A stretch of 64,000 nt of DNA. Source: Microbispora catharanthi. GTDB taxonomy: Bacteria; Actinomycetota; Actinomycetes; Streptosporangiales; Streptosporangiaceae. A model generated the notes under the pieces. The model was not told the origin of the DNA and did no database searches. It was given only the letters and a program-made list of their open reading frames with translations. The position numbers and the translations under genes are program-made. Of the stretch, positions 38,917-49,471 are shown piece by piece (position 1 is the first letter of the stretch; each line of letters begins with the position of its first letter). The stretch spans positions 493,193-557,192 of the forward strand of contig NZ_VDMA02000003.1 of NCBI RefSeq assembly GCF_006334915.2, read 5' to 3'.

Positions 38917-38961
38917 CATGATGCCGTACGGCCGGGAGTGTACCGGCCGCACGGCGTCATG
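38917..38961 (-). other. Strong intercistronic hairpin between rpsD and rpoA
   Basis: Arms CATGATGCCGTACGGCCGG (38917-38935) and CCGGCCGCACGGCGTCATG (38943-38961) pair over 17 of 19 positions around a seven-base loop. No U-run follows. It may adjust the output of rpoA relative to the ribosomal genes. Confidence 0.75.
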
Positions 38962-38977
38962 AACTGCTCGGGCCCTA

Positions 38978-39604
38978 CTACTTGGAGTAGAGCTCGACGA
39001 TCAGCTGCTCCTGGACCAGCGTGTCGATCTGCTGGCGGACCGGGAGCTGGTGCACGAGGATGCGCATGTTCTCGGTGGAGACGCCCAGCCAGGCCGGGAC
39101 GGTCTTGTCGCCGGCGCTCGCGCGGGCCACCTCGTACGGAAGGAGGTTGCGCGACTTCTCGCGGACCTCGATGATGTCGTGCTCGCGCACGCGGTACGAC
39201 GGGATGTCGACCTTCTTGCCGTTCACGAGGAAGTGGCCGTGGCGCACCTGCTGGCGGGCCGCGTCACGCGACTCGGCGAAGCCGGCGCGGTAGACCACGT
39301 TGTCGAGACGGCTCTCCAGGATCTGGAGCAGGTTCTCACCCGTCTTGCCGGCCTTGCGGTTGGCTTCCTCGTAGTAGTTGTGGAACTGCTTCTCGAGGAC
39401 GCCGTAGATGCGGCGGGTCTTCTGCTTCTCACGAAGCTGGAGCTGGTACTCCGACTCCTTCGGACGGCCGCGGCCGTGCTCACCCGGCGGGTACGGGCGG
39501 ATCTCGATGGGGCACTTGGCGGACTCGCACTTCTTGCCCTTGAGGAAGAGCTTGGTCTTCTCACGGCGGCAGAGCTTGCAGTCCGGACCCGTGTAACGAG
39601 CCAT
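38978..39604 (-). CDS. rpsD: 30S ribosomal protein S4
   Basis: This 208-residue protein binds 16S rRNA first in small-subunit assembly. It starts [20 protein letters not shown] with a CxxC pair (a second Cys and a Cys near residue 31 suggest the zinc-binding form). The S4 RNA-binding domain contains [20 protein letters not shown] and [15 protein letters not shown]. It follows rpsK by 20 bases and precedes rpoA. Confidence 0.97.
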   Translation of the reverse strand: MARYTGPDCKLCRREKTKLFLKGKKCESAKCPIEIRPYPPGEHGRGRPKESEYQLQLREKQKTRRIYGVLEKQFHNYYEEANRKAGKTGENLLQILESRLDNVVYRAGFAESRDAARQQVRHGHFLVNGKKVDIPSYRVREHDIIEVREKSRNLLPYEVARASAGDKTVPAWLGVSTENMRILVHQLPVRQQIDTLVQEQLIVELYSK

Positions 39605-39624
39605 TTCTTTCTACTCTCCTGAGC

Positions 39625-40029
39625 TCAGACGCGACGGCGCTTGGGCGGACGGCAGCCGTTGTGCGGGACCGGGGTCACGTCCTGGATGGACCCGACCTCG
39701 AGACCGGTCGCCTGCAGCGAACGGATCGCGGTCTCACGGCCGGAGCCGGGGCCCTTGACGAAGACGTCGACCTTGCGCATACCGTGCTCCATGGCGCGGC
39801 GGGCGGCGTTCTCGGCAGCCATCTGCGCGGCGAACGGGGTGGACTTGCGAGAGCCCTTGAACCCGACGTGGCCGGCGCTGGCCCAGGAGATCACGTTCCC
39901 GTTCGGGTCGGTGATCGAAACGATCGTGTTGTTGAACGTGCTCTTGATGTGGGCGTGCCCGTGAGCGACGTTCTTCTTTTCCTTGCGGCGCACCTTCTTC
40001 GGTGCGCCCTGGCGGCTCTTCGGCGGCAT
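39625..40029 (-). CDS. rpsK: 30S ribosomal protein S11
   Basis: This 134-residue protein lies on the platform of the small subunit. Its signature parts are [40 protein letters not shown] and the C-terminus [16 protein letters not shown]. It is the second ribosomal gene of the alpha operon, between rpsM and rpsD. Confidence 0.98.
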   Translation of the reverse strand: MPPKSRQGAPKKVRRKEKKNVAHGHAHIKSTFNNTIVSITDPNGNVISWASAGHVGFKGSRKSTPFAAQMAAENAARRAMEHGMRKVDVFVKGPGSGRETAIRSLQATGLEVGSIQDVTPVPHNGCRPPKRRRV

Positions 40030-40065
40030 TGAAGCGCTAACTCCTGGAAATGTGGCTGCTAAGGA

Positions 40066-40446
40066 CTACTTCTTGCCCGGCTTCTTCTTGCCGGCGACGG
40101 TCTTCTTCTTACCCTTGCGGGTGCGCGCGTTCGTCTGCGTCCGCTGACCGTGGACAGGCAGCCCCTTGCGGTGCCGGATGCCCTGGTAGCAGCCGATCTC
40201 GATCTTGCGTCGGATGTCGGCCTGAATCTCGCGCCGGAGGTCACCCTCGATCTTGTAGTTCGCCTCGATGTAGTCACGCATCGGGACGAGCTCGGCGTCC
40301 GTGAGCTGGTGGACGCGTAGGTCGGGGCTGATACCGGTCGCGTCAAGGATCTCCTTGGCGCGGGTGCGGCCGATTCCGAAAACGTAGGTGAGAGCGATCT
40401 CCAGCCGCTTGTCGCGGGGGAGGTCGACGCCAACCAGGCGGGCCAT
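40066..40446 (-). CDS. rpsM: 30S ribosomal protein S13
   Basis: This 126-residue protein forms intersubunit bridges in the head of the small subunit. It starts [20 protein letters not shown] and has [16 protein letters not shown] and the basic [20 protein letters not shown], with a Lys-rich tail. It follows rpmJ after a 224-base gap that shows no clear gene or promoter. Confidence 0.98.
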   Translation of the reverse strand: MARLVGVDLPRDKRLEIALTYVFGIGRTRAKEILDATGISPDLRVHQLTDAELVPMRDYIEANYKIEGDLRREIQADIRRKIEIGCYQGIRHRKGLPVHGQRTQTNARTRKGKKKTVAGKKKPGKK

Positions 40447-40670
40447 GGTCGGGCATTCTCCTTCAGTGTGGCGGAGGTCTAGCGCGACACTTCCCCTCCC
40501 ATGCCCGGGCGAGGGCCCCGGCCTCCGACCGGGGGTCTCCCGCGTGGTACGGCTTTCGCCGCCTGCGCGGGTGTGTCACGCGATTTCGTTGTTCCGGCCC
40601 TCACGCGGGTCGAGCCCGCCGCAGGGACGGACTCAGCAGGGGCCCGGTGGCGACGTACTGAGAGCTGGGC

Positions 40671-40784
40671 TCAGCCCTGGCGCTGCTTGTGGCGCAGGTT
40701 GTCGCAGATCACCATGACGCGACCGTGCCGGCGAATCACCTTGCACTTGTCGCAGATCTTCTTGACGCTCGGCTTGACCTTCAT
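40671..40784 (-). CDS. rpmJ: 50S ribosomal protein L36
   Basis: This is a 37-residue zinc-ribbon protein that begins [19 protein letters not shown] and ends [10 protein letters not shown], with Cys-x2-Cys, Cys and His ligands, so it is the zinc-binding form. It is easily missed because of its size. It lies 45 bases after infA, the standard place. Confidence 0.97.
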   Translation of the reverse strand: MKVKPSVKKICDKCKVIRRHGRVMVICDNLRHKQRQG

Positions 40785-40829
40785 AGTCCTTATTCGTTCC
40801 GCATACGGCCCGTCCCGTTGACGGGGGGG

Positions 40830-41051
40830 CTACTTGTACCGGTAGACGATCCGCCCACGACTCAGGTCGTAGGGGCTCAACTCCACGACAACCCGGTCGT
40901 CGGGCAGGATCCTGATGTAGTGCATCCGCATCCGCCCGCTGATGTGGGCCAGGACCTTGTGGCCGTTGTCGAGTTGCACCCGGAACATGGCATTCGGGAG
41001 CGACTCAATAACAGTGCCCTCAATCTCGATGGCGCCGTCTTTCTTGGCCAT
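40830..41051 (-). CDS. infA: Translation initiation factor IF-1
   Basis: This 73-residue OB-fold protein binds the A site during initiation. It begins [20 protein letters not shown] and includes [20 protein letters not shown] and [20 protein letters not shown]. It is the first gene of the infA-rpmJ-rpsM-rpsK-rpsD-rpoA-rplQ run. A 420-base gap with its own candidate promoter separates it from the DUF1707 gene. Confidence 0.98.
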   Translation of the reverse strand: MAKKDGAIEIEGTVIESLPNAMFRVQLDNGHKVLAHISGRMRMHYIRILPDDRVVVELSPYDLSRGRIVYRYK

Positions 41052-41471
41052 GGCCCTCGCGTTTCACTGATCGGATCGTCTGAGGTTTCGGAACACTAAG
41101 CAGCCGCGACCTTCGGGGCGCTTCCAGAGAGCGGCGACCAGCGAGGCCGCCTAGGCGCAAAGGTCATAGTGAACCGACAAAGGAGTGTACGACAACCCGG
41201 GCCGAATTGCGAAACGACGGCAGGGGTCCCGACACAACCAGATCACAGGGTACCCCCCACAGGGGCATCCGGCCAATTCGGTGCCGGCCGTTCCTCGGGC
41301 CGATTCCGGGGGAAGCCGCCGCACCCGCCCGCCCGGCACCGCCGAAATGCCGGGGCGGGTGGGTGCGGCCTGATCACCGCGGGGGCACGGCCCGAGCGGG
41401 GCCGTACGTCGCGACACCGGGCACCTACCCGCCCGCGGCTCCCGCGACGGCGGCCCTCCGGTAAAGAACGC
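41052..41471. other. Intergenic region upstream of infA
   Basis: I see no gene. The right part (41300-41470) is GC-rich without a clear signal; the left part holds the candidate infA promoter and a leader of about 110 bases. It marks a break between the spc-type and alpha-type transcripts. Confidence 0.5.
41166..41195 (-). promoter_or_regulatory. Candidate promoter of the infA-alpha operon
   Basis: On the minus strand TTGTCG (41190-41195) is followed by 18 bases and CACTAT (41166-41171). The match is moderate, but the position is right for a promoter driving infA through rplQ. Confidence 0.45.
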
Positions 41472-41921
41472 TCAGGTGTCGCGCCGGGACTGTCCACCCC
41501 TGCCGGAAACCGTGTTGATGAGGAGGATGACGCCCCAGGGGCCCATGACCCACATCGGCCAGGGAGGGATCATATGACCCGAAGTGACCATGGTGAGGAG
41601 CCAGATCATCCAGCTCACGGCGCTGGCAGCCGCCCAGGCGGACCACGCGCCCTTCAGGCTGCCCCGCGTCTTCTCGTCACGCCGGGCGGGGTGCGGCCGT
41701 CGTACGGACTCGCTGGCGGCGGGCAGCCGGTGCAGATCGATCTCGGGCAGGTCGGAGGTGAGCTTGGCCAGTTCCCCGTACGTACGGCTCTGGTAGACCT
41801 GCTCAAGCCGCTCGTTGAACTCGTCGATGGTGAGCCTGCCCTCGGCCACGTGCTCGCGCAGTGCCGCGGCGACCCGGTCACGGTCGCCGTCGGAGGCCCG
41901 CATCTCCGGCGCTGCCGCCAT
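41472..41921 (-). CDS. DUF1707 family membrane protein
   Basis: This 149-residue protein has an N-terminal DUF1707 domain (about 7-62) with MRASDGDRDRVAAALREHVA and GRLTIDEFNERLEQVYQSRT. Two membrane segments follow (about 90-112 and 118-138), and the tail is basic. DUF1707 is an actinobacterial domain found at the N-terminus of membrane or SHOCT-like proteins; its role is unknown. I chose the ATG at 41921, six bases after GGGAG. It lies between map and infA, where most actinobacterial superoperons have nothing. Confidence 0.88.
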   Translation of the reverse strand: MAAAPEMRASDGDRDRVAAALREHVAEGRLTIDEFNERLEQVYQSRTYGELAKLTSDLPEIDLHRLPAASESVRRPHPARRDEKTRGSLKGAWSAWAAASAVSWMIWLLTMVTSGHMIPPWPMWVMGPWGVILLINTVSGRGGQSRRDT

Positions 41922-41990
41922 CACCATCTCCCGGTCATTCGAGCGATACGACCATTATTGTTCACGCGCCGCCGGAACGGGCGCGCCGGC

Positions 41991-42821
41991 TCAGGAGGCG
42001 CTCTCCCCCGCCTGCGCACCGACGCCGGGGAAACGGGAGGCTCCGCCGTCGAGCGCCGTGAGAACCAGGGGGCCGTTCTCCGTCACGGCGACGCTGTGCT
42101 CGAAATGGGCGGAGGCGCGCCCGTCGAGCGTCACGACCGTCCAGTCGTCGGCCAGCACCTTGGTGCGGTCGGTGCCGAGGTTCACCATCGGCTCGATCGC
42201 GAAGCACATGCCGACCTCGAAACGCGGGCCGCGCCCCGGCCGGCCGTGGTTGGCCACCCAGGGGTCCATGTGCATCTCGGTGCCGATGCCGTGCCCCCCG
42301 TACTCCTGGGGGATGCCGTAGCGGCCCTGAGAGCGCACGTACTGCTCGACCTGGTGGCCGATGTCGGACAGGTGCCCGCCGACCCGCAGGGCGGCGATGC
42401 CGCGCCACATGGCCTCCTCGGTCACCCGCATGAGCTCGGTCAGCGCGGGGTCGACCTCGCCGATCCCGACCGTGATCGCCGAATCGCCGTGCCACCCGTC
42501 GAGGATCGCGCCGCAGTCGATCGAGATGACGTCGCCTTCGCGGAGCGGGCGGCGGTCGGTGGGGATGCCGTGGACGACCTCGTCGTTCACGGAGGCGCAG
42601 ATCGTGGCGGGGAAGCCCTGGTAGCCCTTGAACGACGGGATCGCGCCCTCGCCCCGGATGGCCTCTTCGGCGATGGCGTCGAGGTCGAGCGGCGTCATCC
42701 CGGGCCGGACCGACGTCCGGAGCAGCTCCAGCGTCCGGGCGACGACCAGGCCGGCCGCACGCATCTTCTCCAGCTGCTCGGCGCTCTTGATCTGAATTCC
42801 GTGCCGATTCTTCTTGAACAC
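41991..42821 (-). CDS. map: Methionine aminopeptidase, type I
   Basis: This 276-residue metalloprotease removes the initiator methionine. Metal ligands can be placed: two Asp in ISIDCGAILDGWHGDSAI, His in YGGHGIGTEMH, Glu in FAIEPMV and Glu in HFEHSVAV. The GTG at 42821 has a GGGAGGGGG site eight bases upstream. It follows adk by 86 bases. The secY-adk-map order is the standard actinobacterial one. Confidence 0.96.
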   Translation of the reverse strand: MFKKNRHGIQIKSAEQLEKMRAAGLVVARTLELLRTSVRPGMTPLDLDAIAEEAIRGEGAIPSFKGYQGFPATICASVNDEVVHGIPTDRRPLREGDVISIDCGAILDGWHGDSAITVGIGEVDPALTELMRVTEEAMWRGIAALRVGGHLSDIGHQVEQYVRSQGRYGIPQEYGGHGIGTEMHMDPWVANHGRPGRGPRFEVGMCFAIEPMVNLGTDRTKVLADDWTVVTLDGRASAHFEHSVAVTENGPLVLTALDGGASRFPGVGAQAGESAS

Positions 42822-42907
42822 GTAACGCACCCCCTCCCGGAATTGTCCCATATAAGCCTGAACGCCACCCCATGGAGTGGAGTGGCGTTCCCGGCCGCGG
42901 TAATGAA

Positions 42908-43561
42908 TCAGTCGGCGAACCGCCGCAGCGCCGACATCGCCCGCTGGGTGATCTCCTCGACCGGCCCGGTCGCGTCGACCCCCTGCAGGATTCCCTCGTC
43001 GGCGTAGAACGAGATCAGCGGCGCCGTCTGCTCCTGATAGACCTCCAGGCGACGCCTGATGGTCTCCTCGCGGTCGTCGTCCCGCTGGAAGAGCTCCCCA
43101 CCGCAGGCGTCGCAGACGCCCTCCACGGCGGGCGGGTCGAACACGACATGCCACACCTTGCCGCAGGAACGGCACGTACGGCGGCCCGCCAGGCGGCGCA
43201 CGACCTCGTCGTCCTCGACGACCAGGTTGAGGACCACGTCGAGCCCCGTGCCGAACTCGGCCAGCATCTTCTTGAGGACCTCGGCCTGGGGCACGTTGCG
43301 GGGGAAGCCGTCCAGGAGGAAGCCCTCCTGCGCGTCGTCCTCCGACAGCCGGTCACGGACCATGGCCACGGTCACCTCGTCGGGGACGAGGTCGCCGCGG
43401 TCCATGTACTCCTTGGCGAGCTTGCCGAGCTCCGTGCCGCCCGAGACGTTGGCACGGAAGATGTCGCCTGTCGAGATTTTCGGGATCGACAGGTGCGAAG
43501 CGATGAACTGGGCCTGCGTCCCCTTACCCGCTCCGGGGGGCCCTACCAGGACGACGCGCAC
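42908..43561 (-). CDS. adk: Adenylate kinase
   Basis: This is a 217-residue kinase that interconverts ATP, ADP and AMP. The P-loop is [18 protein letters not shown] and the AMP-site motif is [12 protein letters not shown]. The lid domain has four cysteines (CRSCGKVW and CDACGG), which makes this the zinc-binding long form. Its GTG shares one base with the secY stop (TAGTG), so the two are translationally coupled. Confidence 0.97.
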   Translation of the reverse strand: MRVVLVGPPGAGKGTQAQFIASHLSIPKISTGDIFRANVSGGTELGKLAKEYMDRGDLVPDEVTVAMVRDRLSEDDAQEGFLLDGFPRNVPQAEVLKKMLAEFGTGLDVVLNLVVEDDEVVRRLAGRRTCRSCGKVWHVVFDPPAVEGVCDACGGELFQRDDDREETIRRRLEVYQEQTAPLISFYADEGILQGVDATGPVEEITQRAMSALRRFAD

Positions 43562-44868
43562 TATCTCAGGAAGCCCTCGTAGTTGCGCTGCTGAAGCTGG
43601 CTCTCGATCTGCTTGACCGTGTCCAGACCAACACCAACCATGATCAGAATGCTGGTCCCTCCGAACGGGAAGTTCTGGCTCGCTCCGGCCACCGCCAGCG
43701 CGATGATCGGGATGAGCGAGATCACACCCAGATACGGAGCGCCCGCGGCCGTGAGCCTGTTGAGCACGTAGCTCAGGTACTCAGCGGTCGGCCGGCCCGG
43801 ACGGATGCCCGGGATGAACCCACCGTACTTCTTCATGTTGTCAGCCACTTCAGGGGGGTTGAAAGTGATGGACACGTAGAAGTACGTGAAGAAGACGATC
43901 AGCAGGAAGAACGTGGCCATGTAGACCGGGTGGTCGCCCCTGATCATGTTCTGCGCCAGCCACTCGACGACCATGTTGGGCTTCTGGCTGTTGCCGAACA
44001 GCGTGACCAGAAGCTGCGGCAGGTACAGCAGCGACGAGGCGAAGATGACCGGGATGATGCCGGCCTGGTTCACCTTGAGCGGGATGTAGGTCGAGGTGCC
44101 GCCGTACATACGGCGACCGACCATCCGCTTGGCGTACTGCACCGGGATGCGGCGCTGCGCCTGCTCGATGAACACGACGACACCGATCATCACGACGCCG
44201 ACGACCATCACGACGACGAACTTGAACGGGCTCTGCCGGAAGATGTTCACGAGCTCCGACGGGAACACCGCGATGACCTGAGTGAAGATCAGGATCGACA
44301 TGCCGTTGCCGACGCCGCGGTCGGTCACCAGCTCGCCCAGCCACATGATCACGGCGGTGCCGGCGGTCATCGTGATGACCATGGTGACCAGCGGGAAGAC
44401 GTCCTGGCTGAGCAGGATCTCCTGGTTGCAGTTCTGGAAGAGCTGCCCGCTGCGGGCCAGCGCGACGAACGCGGTCGACTGCAGCACCGCCAGCCCGATG
44501 GTCAGATAACGGGTGTACTGCGTGATCTTCGCCGTCCCCGCCTGGCCCTCCTTCTTCAGGGCCTCGAGCCGGGGAATCACCACCGTCAGCAGCTGCAGGA
44601 TGATGCTCGCGGTGATGTACGGCATGATGCCGAGCGCGAACACTGAAAGTTTCAACAGGGCGCCGCCGCTGAAGAGCTGCACCATCCCGTAGATGTTGGC
44701 AGCGTCTCCCGCCTGGGCCTGCTCCAGACACAGGGCCACGTTCTTGGCGTTGACCCCCGGAGTGGGAAGCACCGAGCCAAGCCGGAACAGCACGATGATG
44801 CCCAGTGTGAAGAGCAGCTTATTGCGCAGGTCAGGCGTCCGGAACGCCCGGGTAAACGCGGTCAGCAC
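43561..44868 (-). CDS. secY: Protein translocase subunit SecY
   Basis: This 435-residue membrane channel has ten membrane segments and starts [20 protein letters not shown]. The plug and family motifs [15 protein letters not shown] and [20 protein letters not shown] are present. SecY forms the protein-conducting pore with SecE and SecG. It follows rplO after 181 bases and overlaps adk by one base, so membrane insertion is tied to ribosome production. Confidence 0.98.
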   Translation of the reverse strand: MLTAFTRAFRTPDLRNKLLFTLGIIVLFRLGSVLPTPGVNAKNVALCLEQAQAGDAANIYGMVQLFSGGALLKLSVFALGIMPYITASIILQLLTVVIPRLEALKKEGQAGTAKITQYTRYLTIGLAVLQSTAFVALARSGQLFQNCNQEILLSQDVFPLVTMVITMTAGTAVIMWLGELVTDRGVGNGMSILIFTQVIAVFPSELVNIFRQSPFKFVVVMVVGVVMIGVVVFIEQAQRRIPVQYAKRMVGRRMYGGTSTYIPLKVNQAGIIPVIFASSLLYLPQLLVTLFGNSQKPNMVVEWLAQNMIRGDHPVYMATFFLLIVFFTYFYVSITFNPPEVADNMKKYGGFIPGIRPGRPTAEYLSYVLNRLTAAGAPYLGVISLIPIIALAVAGASQNFPFGGTSILIMVGVGLDTVKQIESQLQQRNYEGFLR

Positions 44869-45049
44869 GGTCCCTCCTGCGCGCCAGTGACGCGGTAACG
44901 GTCGGCGATGGCCCGCAAGGCGTCCATCGACATGTCTTCCTGCCAGAGTGCTTGGTCGGACACGGGTTGAGCCCCGTGCCAGGCGAACTCTAACGCACTA
45001 CGGGCGCGGAGGCTCATAACGAACCTCCGCGCCTCGTGCAGCGTCATGC

Positions 45050-45505
45050 CTACAGCTCGGAAACCGAGCCACCGGCCGCGGCGATCTTCTCCTTCGCGCT
45101 GGCGGAGAAGGCGTGCGCCTGCACGTTCAGCGCCACGGAGATCTCGCCGGTGCCCAGCACCTTCACGGGCTGGTTCTTGCGGACCGCACCCTTGGCCACC
45201 AGGTCGTCGAGCGTGACGTCGCCGCCCTGGGGGAACAGCTCCCCGAGCCTGTCCAGGTTGACGACCTGGTAGGTCGTCTTGAACAGGGCGTTGGAGAAGC
45301 CCTTCAGCTTCGGCAGCCGCCGCTGGAGCGGGACCTGGCCACCCTCGAAGCCCGGCATCACTGCCGTACGGGCCCGGGTGCCCTTGGTGCCACGGCCGGC
45401 CGTCTTGCCCTTGGAGCCCTCGCCACGGCCCTTGCGGGTCTTGGCCTTGTTGGCACCGGGAGCCGGACGGAGGTCGTGAATCTTGAGCGGAGCGTTCTCG
45501 GTCAT
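45050..45505 (-). CDS. rplO: 50S ribosomal protein L15
   Basis: This 151-residue protein starts with [20 protein letters not shown] and has [20 protein letters not shown] and the C-terminal [20 protein letters not shown]. It is a late-assembly component of the large subunit. It follows rpmD by two bases, and secY follows after 181 bases. Confidence 0.97.
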   Translation of the reverse strand: MTENAPLKIHDLRPAPGANKAKTRKGRGEGSKGKTAGRGTKGTRARTAVMPGFEGGQVPLQRRLPKLKGFSNALFKTTYQVVNLDRLGELFPQGGDVTLDDLVAKGAVRKNQPVKVLGTGEISVALNVQAHAFSASAKEKIAAAGGSVSEL

Positions 45506-45507
45506 GA

Positions 45508-45690
45508 CTAGTCGACCTCCTCAACCTCGACGAGGTGCGACACCTTGGCGACCATGCCCCGGATCTCCGGGCGGTCCTCCTTGACGACGACGTCGCCGAT
45601 TCGCTTCAGACCCAGCGAGCGCAGCGAGTCACGCTGGTTCTGCTGACCACCGATCTTGGAGCGGGTCTGGGTGATCTTCAGTCGAGCCAC
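45508..45690 (-). CDS. rpmD: 50S ribosomal protein L30
   Basis: This 60-residue protein begins with a GTG at 45690 ([20 protein letters not shown]) and includes [14 protein letters not shown]. It lies two bases after rpsE and two before rplO, so the three are co-translated. Confidence 0.95.
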   Translation of the reverse strand: MARLKITQTRSKIGGQQNQRDSLRSLGLKRIGDVVVKEDRPEIRGMVAKVSHLVEVEEVD

Positions 45691-45692
45691 CG

Positions 45693-46325
45693 TCAGCTCA
45701 CCGCCTTCGCGGCCGCCGCGGCCTCGGCCAGACCCTCGGCGCGAGCCTTCAGCATCGCCTTGGGCGCCACGTCCTCGATCGGCAGACCACGGCGGGCCGC
45801 GATCTCCTCGGGCCGGCTGAGGCCCTTCAGAGCGGCCACGGTGGCATGCACGATGTTGATCGGGTTGTCCGAGCCGAGCGACTTGGACAGCACGTCGTGG
45901 ATCCCGGCGCACTCCAGGACCGCGCGAACCGGGCCACCCGCGATGACGCCCGTACCGGGCGAGGCCGGACGCAGGAGGACGACGCCGGCGGCGTCCTCGC
46001 CCTGCACCGGGTGCGGGATGGTGCCCTGGATCCGCGGAACCTTGAAGAAGTGCTTCTTGGCCTCCTCGACGCCCTTGGCGATCGCCGCGGGCACCTCCTT
46101 GGCCTTGCCGTAGCCGACCCCGACGAGACCGTTGCCGTCGCCGACGATGACCAGCGCGGTGAAGCTGAAGCGCCGGCCACCCTGGACGACCTTGGCCACT
46201 CGGTTGATCTTCACGACGCGCTCGATGTACGAGACGCCCTTGTCTGCGGCGCCGCCGCGGCGGTCATCACGACGGTCACGCCGCTCGCCACCGCCGCCGG
46301 CACCGCGACGCGGAGCTGCAGCCAT
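45693..46325 (-). CDS. rpsE: 30S ribosomal protein S5
   Basis: This 210-residue protein has a Gly/Arg-rich N-terminus ([20 protein letters not shown]), as in other actinobacteria. The S5 core has [20 protein letters not shown] and [21 protein letters not shown]5 takes part in decoding accuracy. It lies 64 bases after rplR. Confidence 0.97.
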   Translation of the reverse strand: MAAAPRRGAGGGGERRDRRDDRRGGAADKGVSYIERVVKINRVAKVVQGGRRFSFTALVIVGDGNGLVGVGYGKAKEVPAAIAKGVEEAKKHFFKVPRIQGTIPHPVQGEDAAGVVLLRPASPGTGVIAGGPVRAVLECAGIHDVLSKSLGSDNPINIVHATVAALKGLSRPEEIAARRGLPIEDVAPKAMLKARAEGLAEAAAAAKAVS

Positions 46326-46389
46326 CAGTGGTTCCTCTTCTCGTTGCTCTTGGGACGGGTCGCCGGTCGCGACCCATGGACCGGAGCCA

Positions 46390-46773
46390 TCAGAACTCCA
46401 GCCCGCCTTCACGGGCGCTGTCCGCGAGAGCGGCGATTCGCCCCGCGTAGCGGTTGCCACCGCGGTCGAACACGACAGCGGTGATCCCGGCGGTCTTGGC
46501 CCGCTGAGCGAGAAGCTCGCCGACCTTCTTCGCCTTCTCGGTCTTGTCACCCTCGGCGCCGCGCAGCGAGACGTCCATCGTGGACGCGCTCACCAGCGTG
46601 TGGCCCTGAGTGTCGTCGACGATCTGCACGAACAGGTGACGCGTGGACCGGTTGACGACCAGGCGCGGACGCTCGGCCGTGCCGAAGACGTTCTTGCGGA
46701 CACGGCGGTGCCGGCGGGCCCGGGAGACCGTGCGGGCGGCCGTGTGCTTGCCGAACGCAGTCTTTCCAGCCAT
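46390..46773 (-). CDS. rplR: 50S ribosomal protein L18
   Basis: This 127-residue 5S rRNA-binding protein has [37 protein letters not shown] and [20 protein letters not shown]. It follows rplF by two bases in the spc order. Confidence 0.97.
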   Translation of the reverse strand: MAGKTAFGKHTAARTVSRARRHRRVRKNVFGTAERPRLVVNRSTRHLFVQIVDDTQGHTLVSASTMDVSLRGAEGDKTEKAKKVGELLAQRAKTAGITAVVFDRGGNRYAGRIAALADSAREGGLEF

Positions 46774-46775
46774 GC

Positions 46776-47318
46776 CTACTTACCAGCCTTTCCGACCTTG
46801 CGGCGGACAACCTCGCCCTGGTAGCGCACGCCCTTGCCCTTGTACGGGTCCGGCTTGCGCAGCTTCCTGATGTTGGCGGCGACCTCGCCGACCCTCTGCT
46901 TGTCGATGCCGTCCACGTGGAACAGGGTCGGCCTCTCGACACGGAAGCTGACGCCCTCGGGAGCCTTGATGATCACCGGGTGGCTGAAGCCCAGCGAGAA
47001 CTCCAGCTCCGTCGGACCCTTGGCCTGGACGCGGTAACCGACGCCGACGATCTCGAGCGTCTTCGTGTAGCCCTGCGTGACACCCGCCACCATGTTGGCG
47101 ATGAGCGTGCGGGACAGGCCGTGCAGCGCACGGACCTTGTTCTCGTCGTTCGGGCGGGTGACGGCGATGGCGCCGTCCTCGCCGCGCGAGACCTCGATGG
47201 GCTCGGCGACCGTGTGAGTGAGCGTGCCCTTGGGCCCCTTGACCTGGACTTCCCGACCGTCGATCGTGATGTCGACACCCGCCGGTACGGGGATGGGCAG
47301 CCGTCCGATTCGCGACAT
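46776..47318 (-). CDS. rplF: 50S ribosomal protein L6
   Basis: This 180-residue two-domain protein starts [20 protein letters not shown] and ends with the signature [20 protein letters not shown]. It lies near the factor-binding site of the large subunit, between rpsH and rplR. Confidence 0.98.
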   Translation of the reverse strand: MSRIGRLPIPVPAGVDITIDGREVQVKGPKGTLTHTVAEPIEVSRGEDGAIAVTRPNDENKVRALHGLSRTLIANMVAGVTQGYTKTLEIVGVGYRVQAKGPTELEFSLGFSHPVIIKAPEGVSFRVERPTLFHVDGIDKQRVGEVAANIRKLRKPDPYKGKGVRYQGEVVRRKVGKAGK

Positions 47319-47336
47319 GCTGAGTGCCTCCCCTCG

Positions 47337-47735
47337 TTACCAGACGTAGGCGAGGACTTCCCCGCCCACTCCACGCTTGCTCGCCTGCCGGTCCGTCATC
47401 AGACCGCCGGACGTCGAGATGATCGCGACGCCCAGACCGCCCAGAACGCGGGGCAGGTTGTCCTTCTTTGCATAGACCCGCAGACCGGGCTTCGACACCC
47501 GGCGCAGGCCTGCGATGGAGCGCTCGCGGCTGGGGCCGAACTTCAGCTCCATCACGAGGTTCTTGCCAACCTTCGCGTCCTCGACGCTCCAGCCCTGGAT
47601 GTAGCCCTCCTGCTGGAGGATCTCCGCGATGTGCGCCTTGATCTTGGAGTAAGGCATGCTCACGGTGTCGTGATAGGCCGAGTTCGCGTTACGCAGACGC
47701 GTCAGCATGTCTGCGATCGGGTCGGTCATCGTCAT
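47337..47735 (-). CDS. rpsH: 30S ribosomal protein S8
   Basis: This 132-residue 16S rRNA-binding protein begins [20 protein letters not shown] and ends [12 protein letters not shown] start two codons later is possible. S8 regulates the spc operon in E. coli by binding mRNA; whether it does so here is unknown. Confidence 0.98.
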   Translation of the reverse strand: MTMTDPIADMLTRLRNANSAYHDTVSMPYSKIKAHIAEILQQEGYIQGWSVEDAKVGKNLVMELKFGPSRERSIAGLRRVSKPGLRVYAKKDNLPRVLGGLGVAIISTSGGLMTDRQASKRGVGGEVLAYVW

Positions 47736-47846
47736 GGCCGGTGGCCTTCCTCACCGCGGTTTCCCGATGGGACCTTCGGTGTGGTCGTGGGCGCTGCGGT
47801 CAGCGCCCGGTTGATATGACTTCTGTACGGCTGGCCCGCGGCGGGC

Positions 47847-48032
47847 TTACCAGCTCGACTTGGTGATGCCGGGCAGCTCGCCCCGGTGCGCCATCTCGCG
47901 GAAGCACACGCGGCACAGCCCGAACTTGCGGTAGACAGCGCGGGGACGGCCGCAGCGGGAGCACCGAGTGTACGCCCGGACCTCGAACTTCTGCTTGCGC
48001 GCTGCCTTGACCTTCAGCGACGTCTTCGCCAT
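47847..48032 (-). CDS. rpsN: 30S ribosomal protein S14, type Z
   Basis: This 61-residue zinc-binding S14 has two CxxC pairs ([13 protein letters not shown] and [14 protein letters not shown]). A zinc-free long S14 may be encoded elsewhere, as is common in actinobacteria. It lies between rplE and rpsH, followed by a 111-base gap. Confidence 0.97.
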   Translation of the reverse strand: MAKTSLKVKAARKQKFEVRAYTRCSRCGRPRAVYRKFGLCRVCFREMAHRGELPGITKSSW

Positions 48033-48034
48033 GA

Positions 48035-48607
48035 TCAGGCCTCCTTGAAGGGGAAACCGAGGAGCTTCAGCAGCGCCCGGCCCTGCTCGTCGTTCTTCGC
48101 GGTGGTCACGACCGTGATGTCCATGCCCCGCTGCCGGTCCACCTTGTCCTGGTCGACCTCGTGGAACATGACCTGCTCGGTGAGGCCGAAGGTGTAGTTG
48201 CCGTTGCCGTCGAACTGCTTCGGCGACAGGCCGCGGAAGTCACGGATACGCGGCAGCGCCAGGGACAGCAGGCGGTCGAGGAACTCCCACATGCGGTCGC
48301 CGCGCAGCGTCACGTGCGCGCCGATCGGCATGCCCTCACGCAGCTTGAACTGCGCGATGGACTTGCGGGCGCGGGCGACGGCCGGCTTCTGGCCCGTGAT
48401 GGCGGTCAGGTCGCGCACGGCGCCCTCGATGAGCTTCGAGTCGCGGGCGGCCTCGCCGACACCCATGTTCACCTTGATCTTGGTGATCGTGGGCACCTGC
48501 ATGATGTTCTCGATGCCGAACTCCTCGCGCAGCTTCGCGATGATCTCCTCGCGGTAGCGCTGCTTGAGGCGCGGAACGATGCGCTCGGTCTCAGTGGTCG
48601 CGGTCAT
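48035..48607 (-). CDS. rplE: 50S ribosomal protein L5
   Basis: This 190-residue 5S rRNA-binding protein shows [39 protein letters not shown] and [20 protein letters not shown]. Its ATG shares one base with the rplX stop (TGATG), and rpsN follows after two bases. Confidence 0.98.
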   Translation of the reverse strand: MTATTETERIVPRLKQRYREEIIAKLREEFGIENIMQVPTITKIKVNMGVGEAARDSKLIEGAVRDLTAITGQKPAVARARKSIAQFKLREGMPIGAHVTLRGDRMWEFLDRLLSLALPRIRDFRGLSPKQFDGNGNYTFGLTEQVMFHEVDQDKVDRQRGMDITVVTTAKNDEQGRALLKLLGFPFKEA

Positions 48608-48915
48608 CAGCTGTCCTCACCCGTCGCCTCGGCGTCGCCCTTGCCGGCGGCCTTCTTCTCGGGCTTCTTCTCGTCATCCTTGAGCTTCTTGACGTTGCTC
48701 ACGTGGATGGGAGCCTCCATGGTCTGCACGCCGCCTTCCTTGGCGCCGCGCGGGCCCTGGTTGGTGACCTTGGAGTGCTTCTTGATCATGTTGACGCCCT
48801 CGACCACCACGCGCTCGTCGCGCGGGTAGGCGGCGATGATCCGGCCCTTGGCGCCCTTGTCCTTGCCGGCGATGACCTGGACGAGGTCGCCCTTCTTCAC
48901 GTGCAGCTTCGACAT
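48607..48915 (-). CDS. rplX: 50S ribosomal protein L24
   Basis: This 102-residue assembly initiator begins [20 protein letters not shown] and includes [20 protein letters not shown]. The ATG at 48915 shares one base with the rplN stop and has GGAGG seven bases upstream. A Lys/Glu-rich tail of about 20 residues follows the core. Confidence 0.97.
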   Translation of the reverse strand: MSKLHVKKGDLVQVIAGKDKGAKGRIIAAYPRDERVVVEGVNMIKKHSKVTNQGPRGAKEGGVQTMEAPIHVSNVKKLKDDEKKPEKKAAGKGDAEATGEDS

Positions 48916-49283
48916 CACAGCACCTCCGGCGCGAGCGAGATGATGCGCATGAACTTCTTGTCGCGCAGTTCACGGCCCACCGGGCCGAAGATGCGGGTGC
49001 CCCGGGGGTCACCGCTGTCCTTGATGATGACCGCGGCGTTCTCGTCGAAGCGGATGTAGGAGCCGTCGGGGCGGCGGCGCTCCTTCACGGTGCGCACCAC
49101 GACAGCCTTGACAACGTCGCCTTTCTTAACGCCCCCGCCGGGAATGGCGTCCTTCACCGTGCCCACGATGATGTCGCCGATTCCCGCGTAGCGCCGACCC
49201 GAGCCGCCGAGCACGCGGATGCAAAGAATCTCCTTGGCACCCGTGTTGTCGGCGACCTTGAGCCGCGACTCCTGCTGGATCAC
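48915..49283 (-). CDS. rplN: 50S ribosomal protein L14
   Basis: This 122-residue protein begins [20 protein letters not shown] and has [20 protein letters not shown]. It forms an intersubunit bridge. It starts the spc-type segment after a 188-base gap from rpsQ that holds small hairpins but no clear promoter. Confidence 0.98.
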   Translation of the reverse strand: MIQQESRLKVADNTGAKEILCIRVLGGSGRRYAGIGDIIVGTVKDAIPGGGVKKGDVVKAVVVRTVKERRRPDGSYIRFDENAAVIIKDSGDPRGTRIFGPVGRELRDKKFMRIISLAPEVL

Positions 49284-49471
49284 GTCTACTCCTGTGTGTC
49301 GTGCCGGTTCTCACCCTCGCGGTGAGCCTGGCCGAACCTGATGTGGTCTTTTTCCCTCGGCGACAGCCGTACGACCGCCGCCGCGGGCGGACGGGACCGA
49401 TGGCCGGCCCCGCCCCTTGGACACCATCATGGGGGGCGGTCTCCCACCCCCCACGAGGCGCGTCTGTGGTG

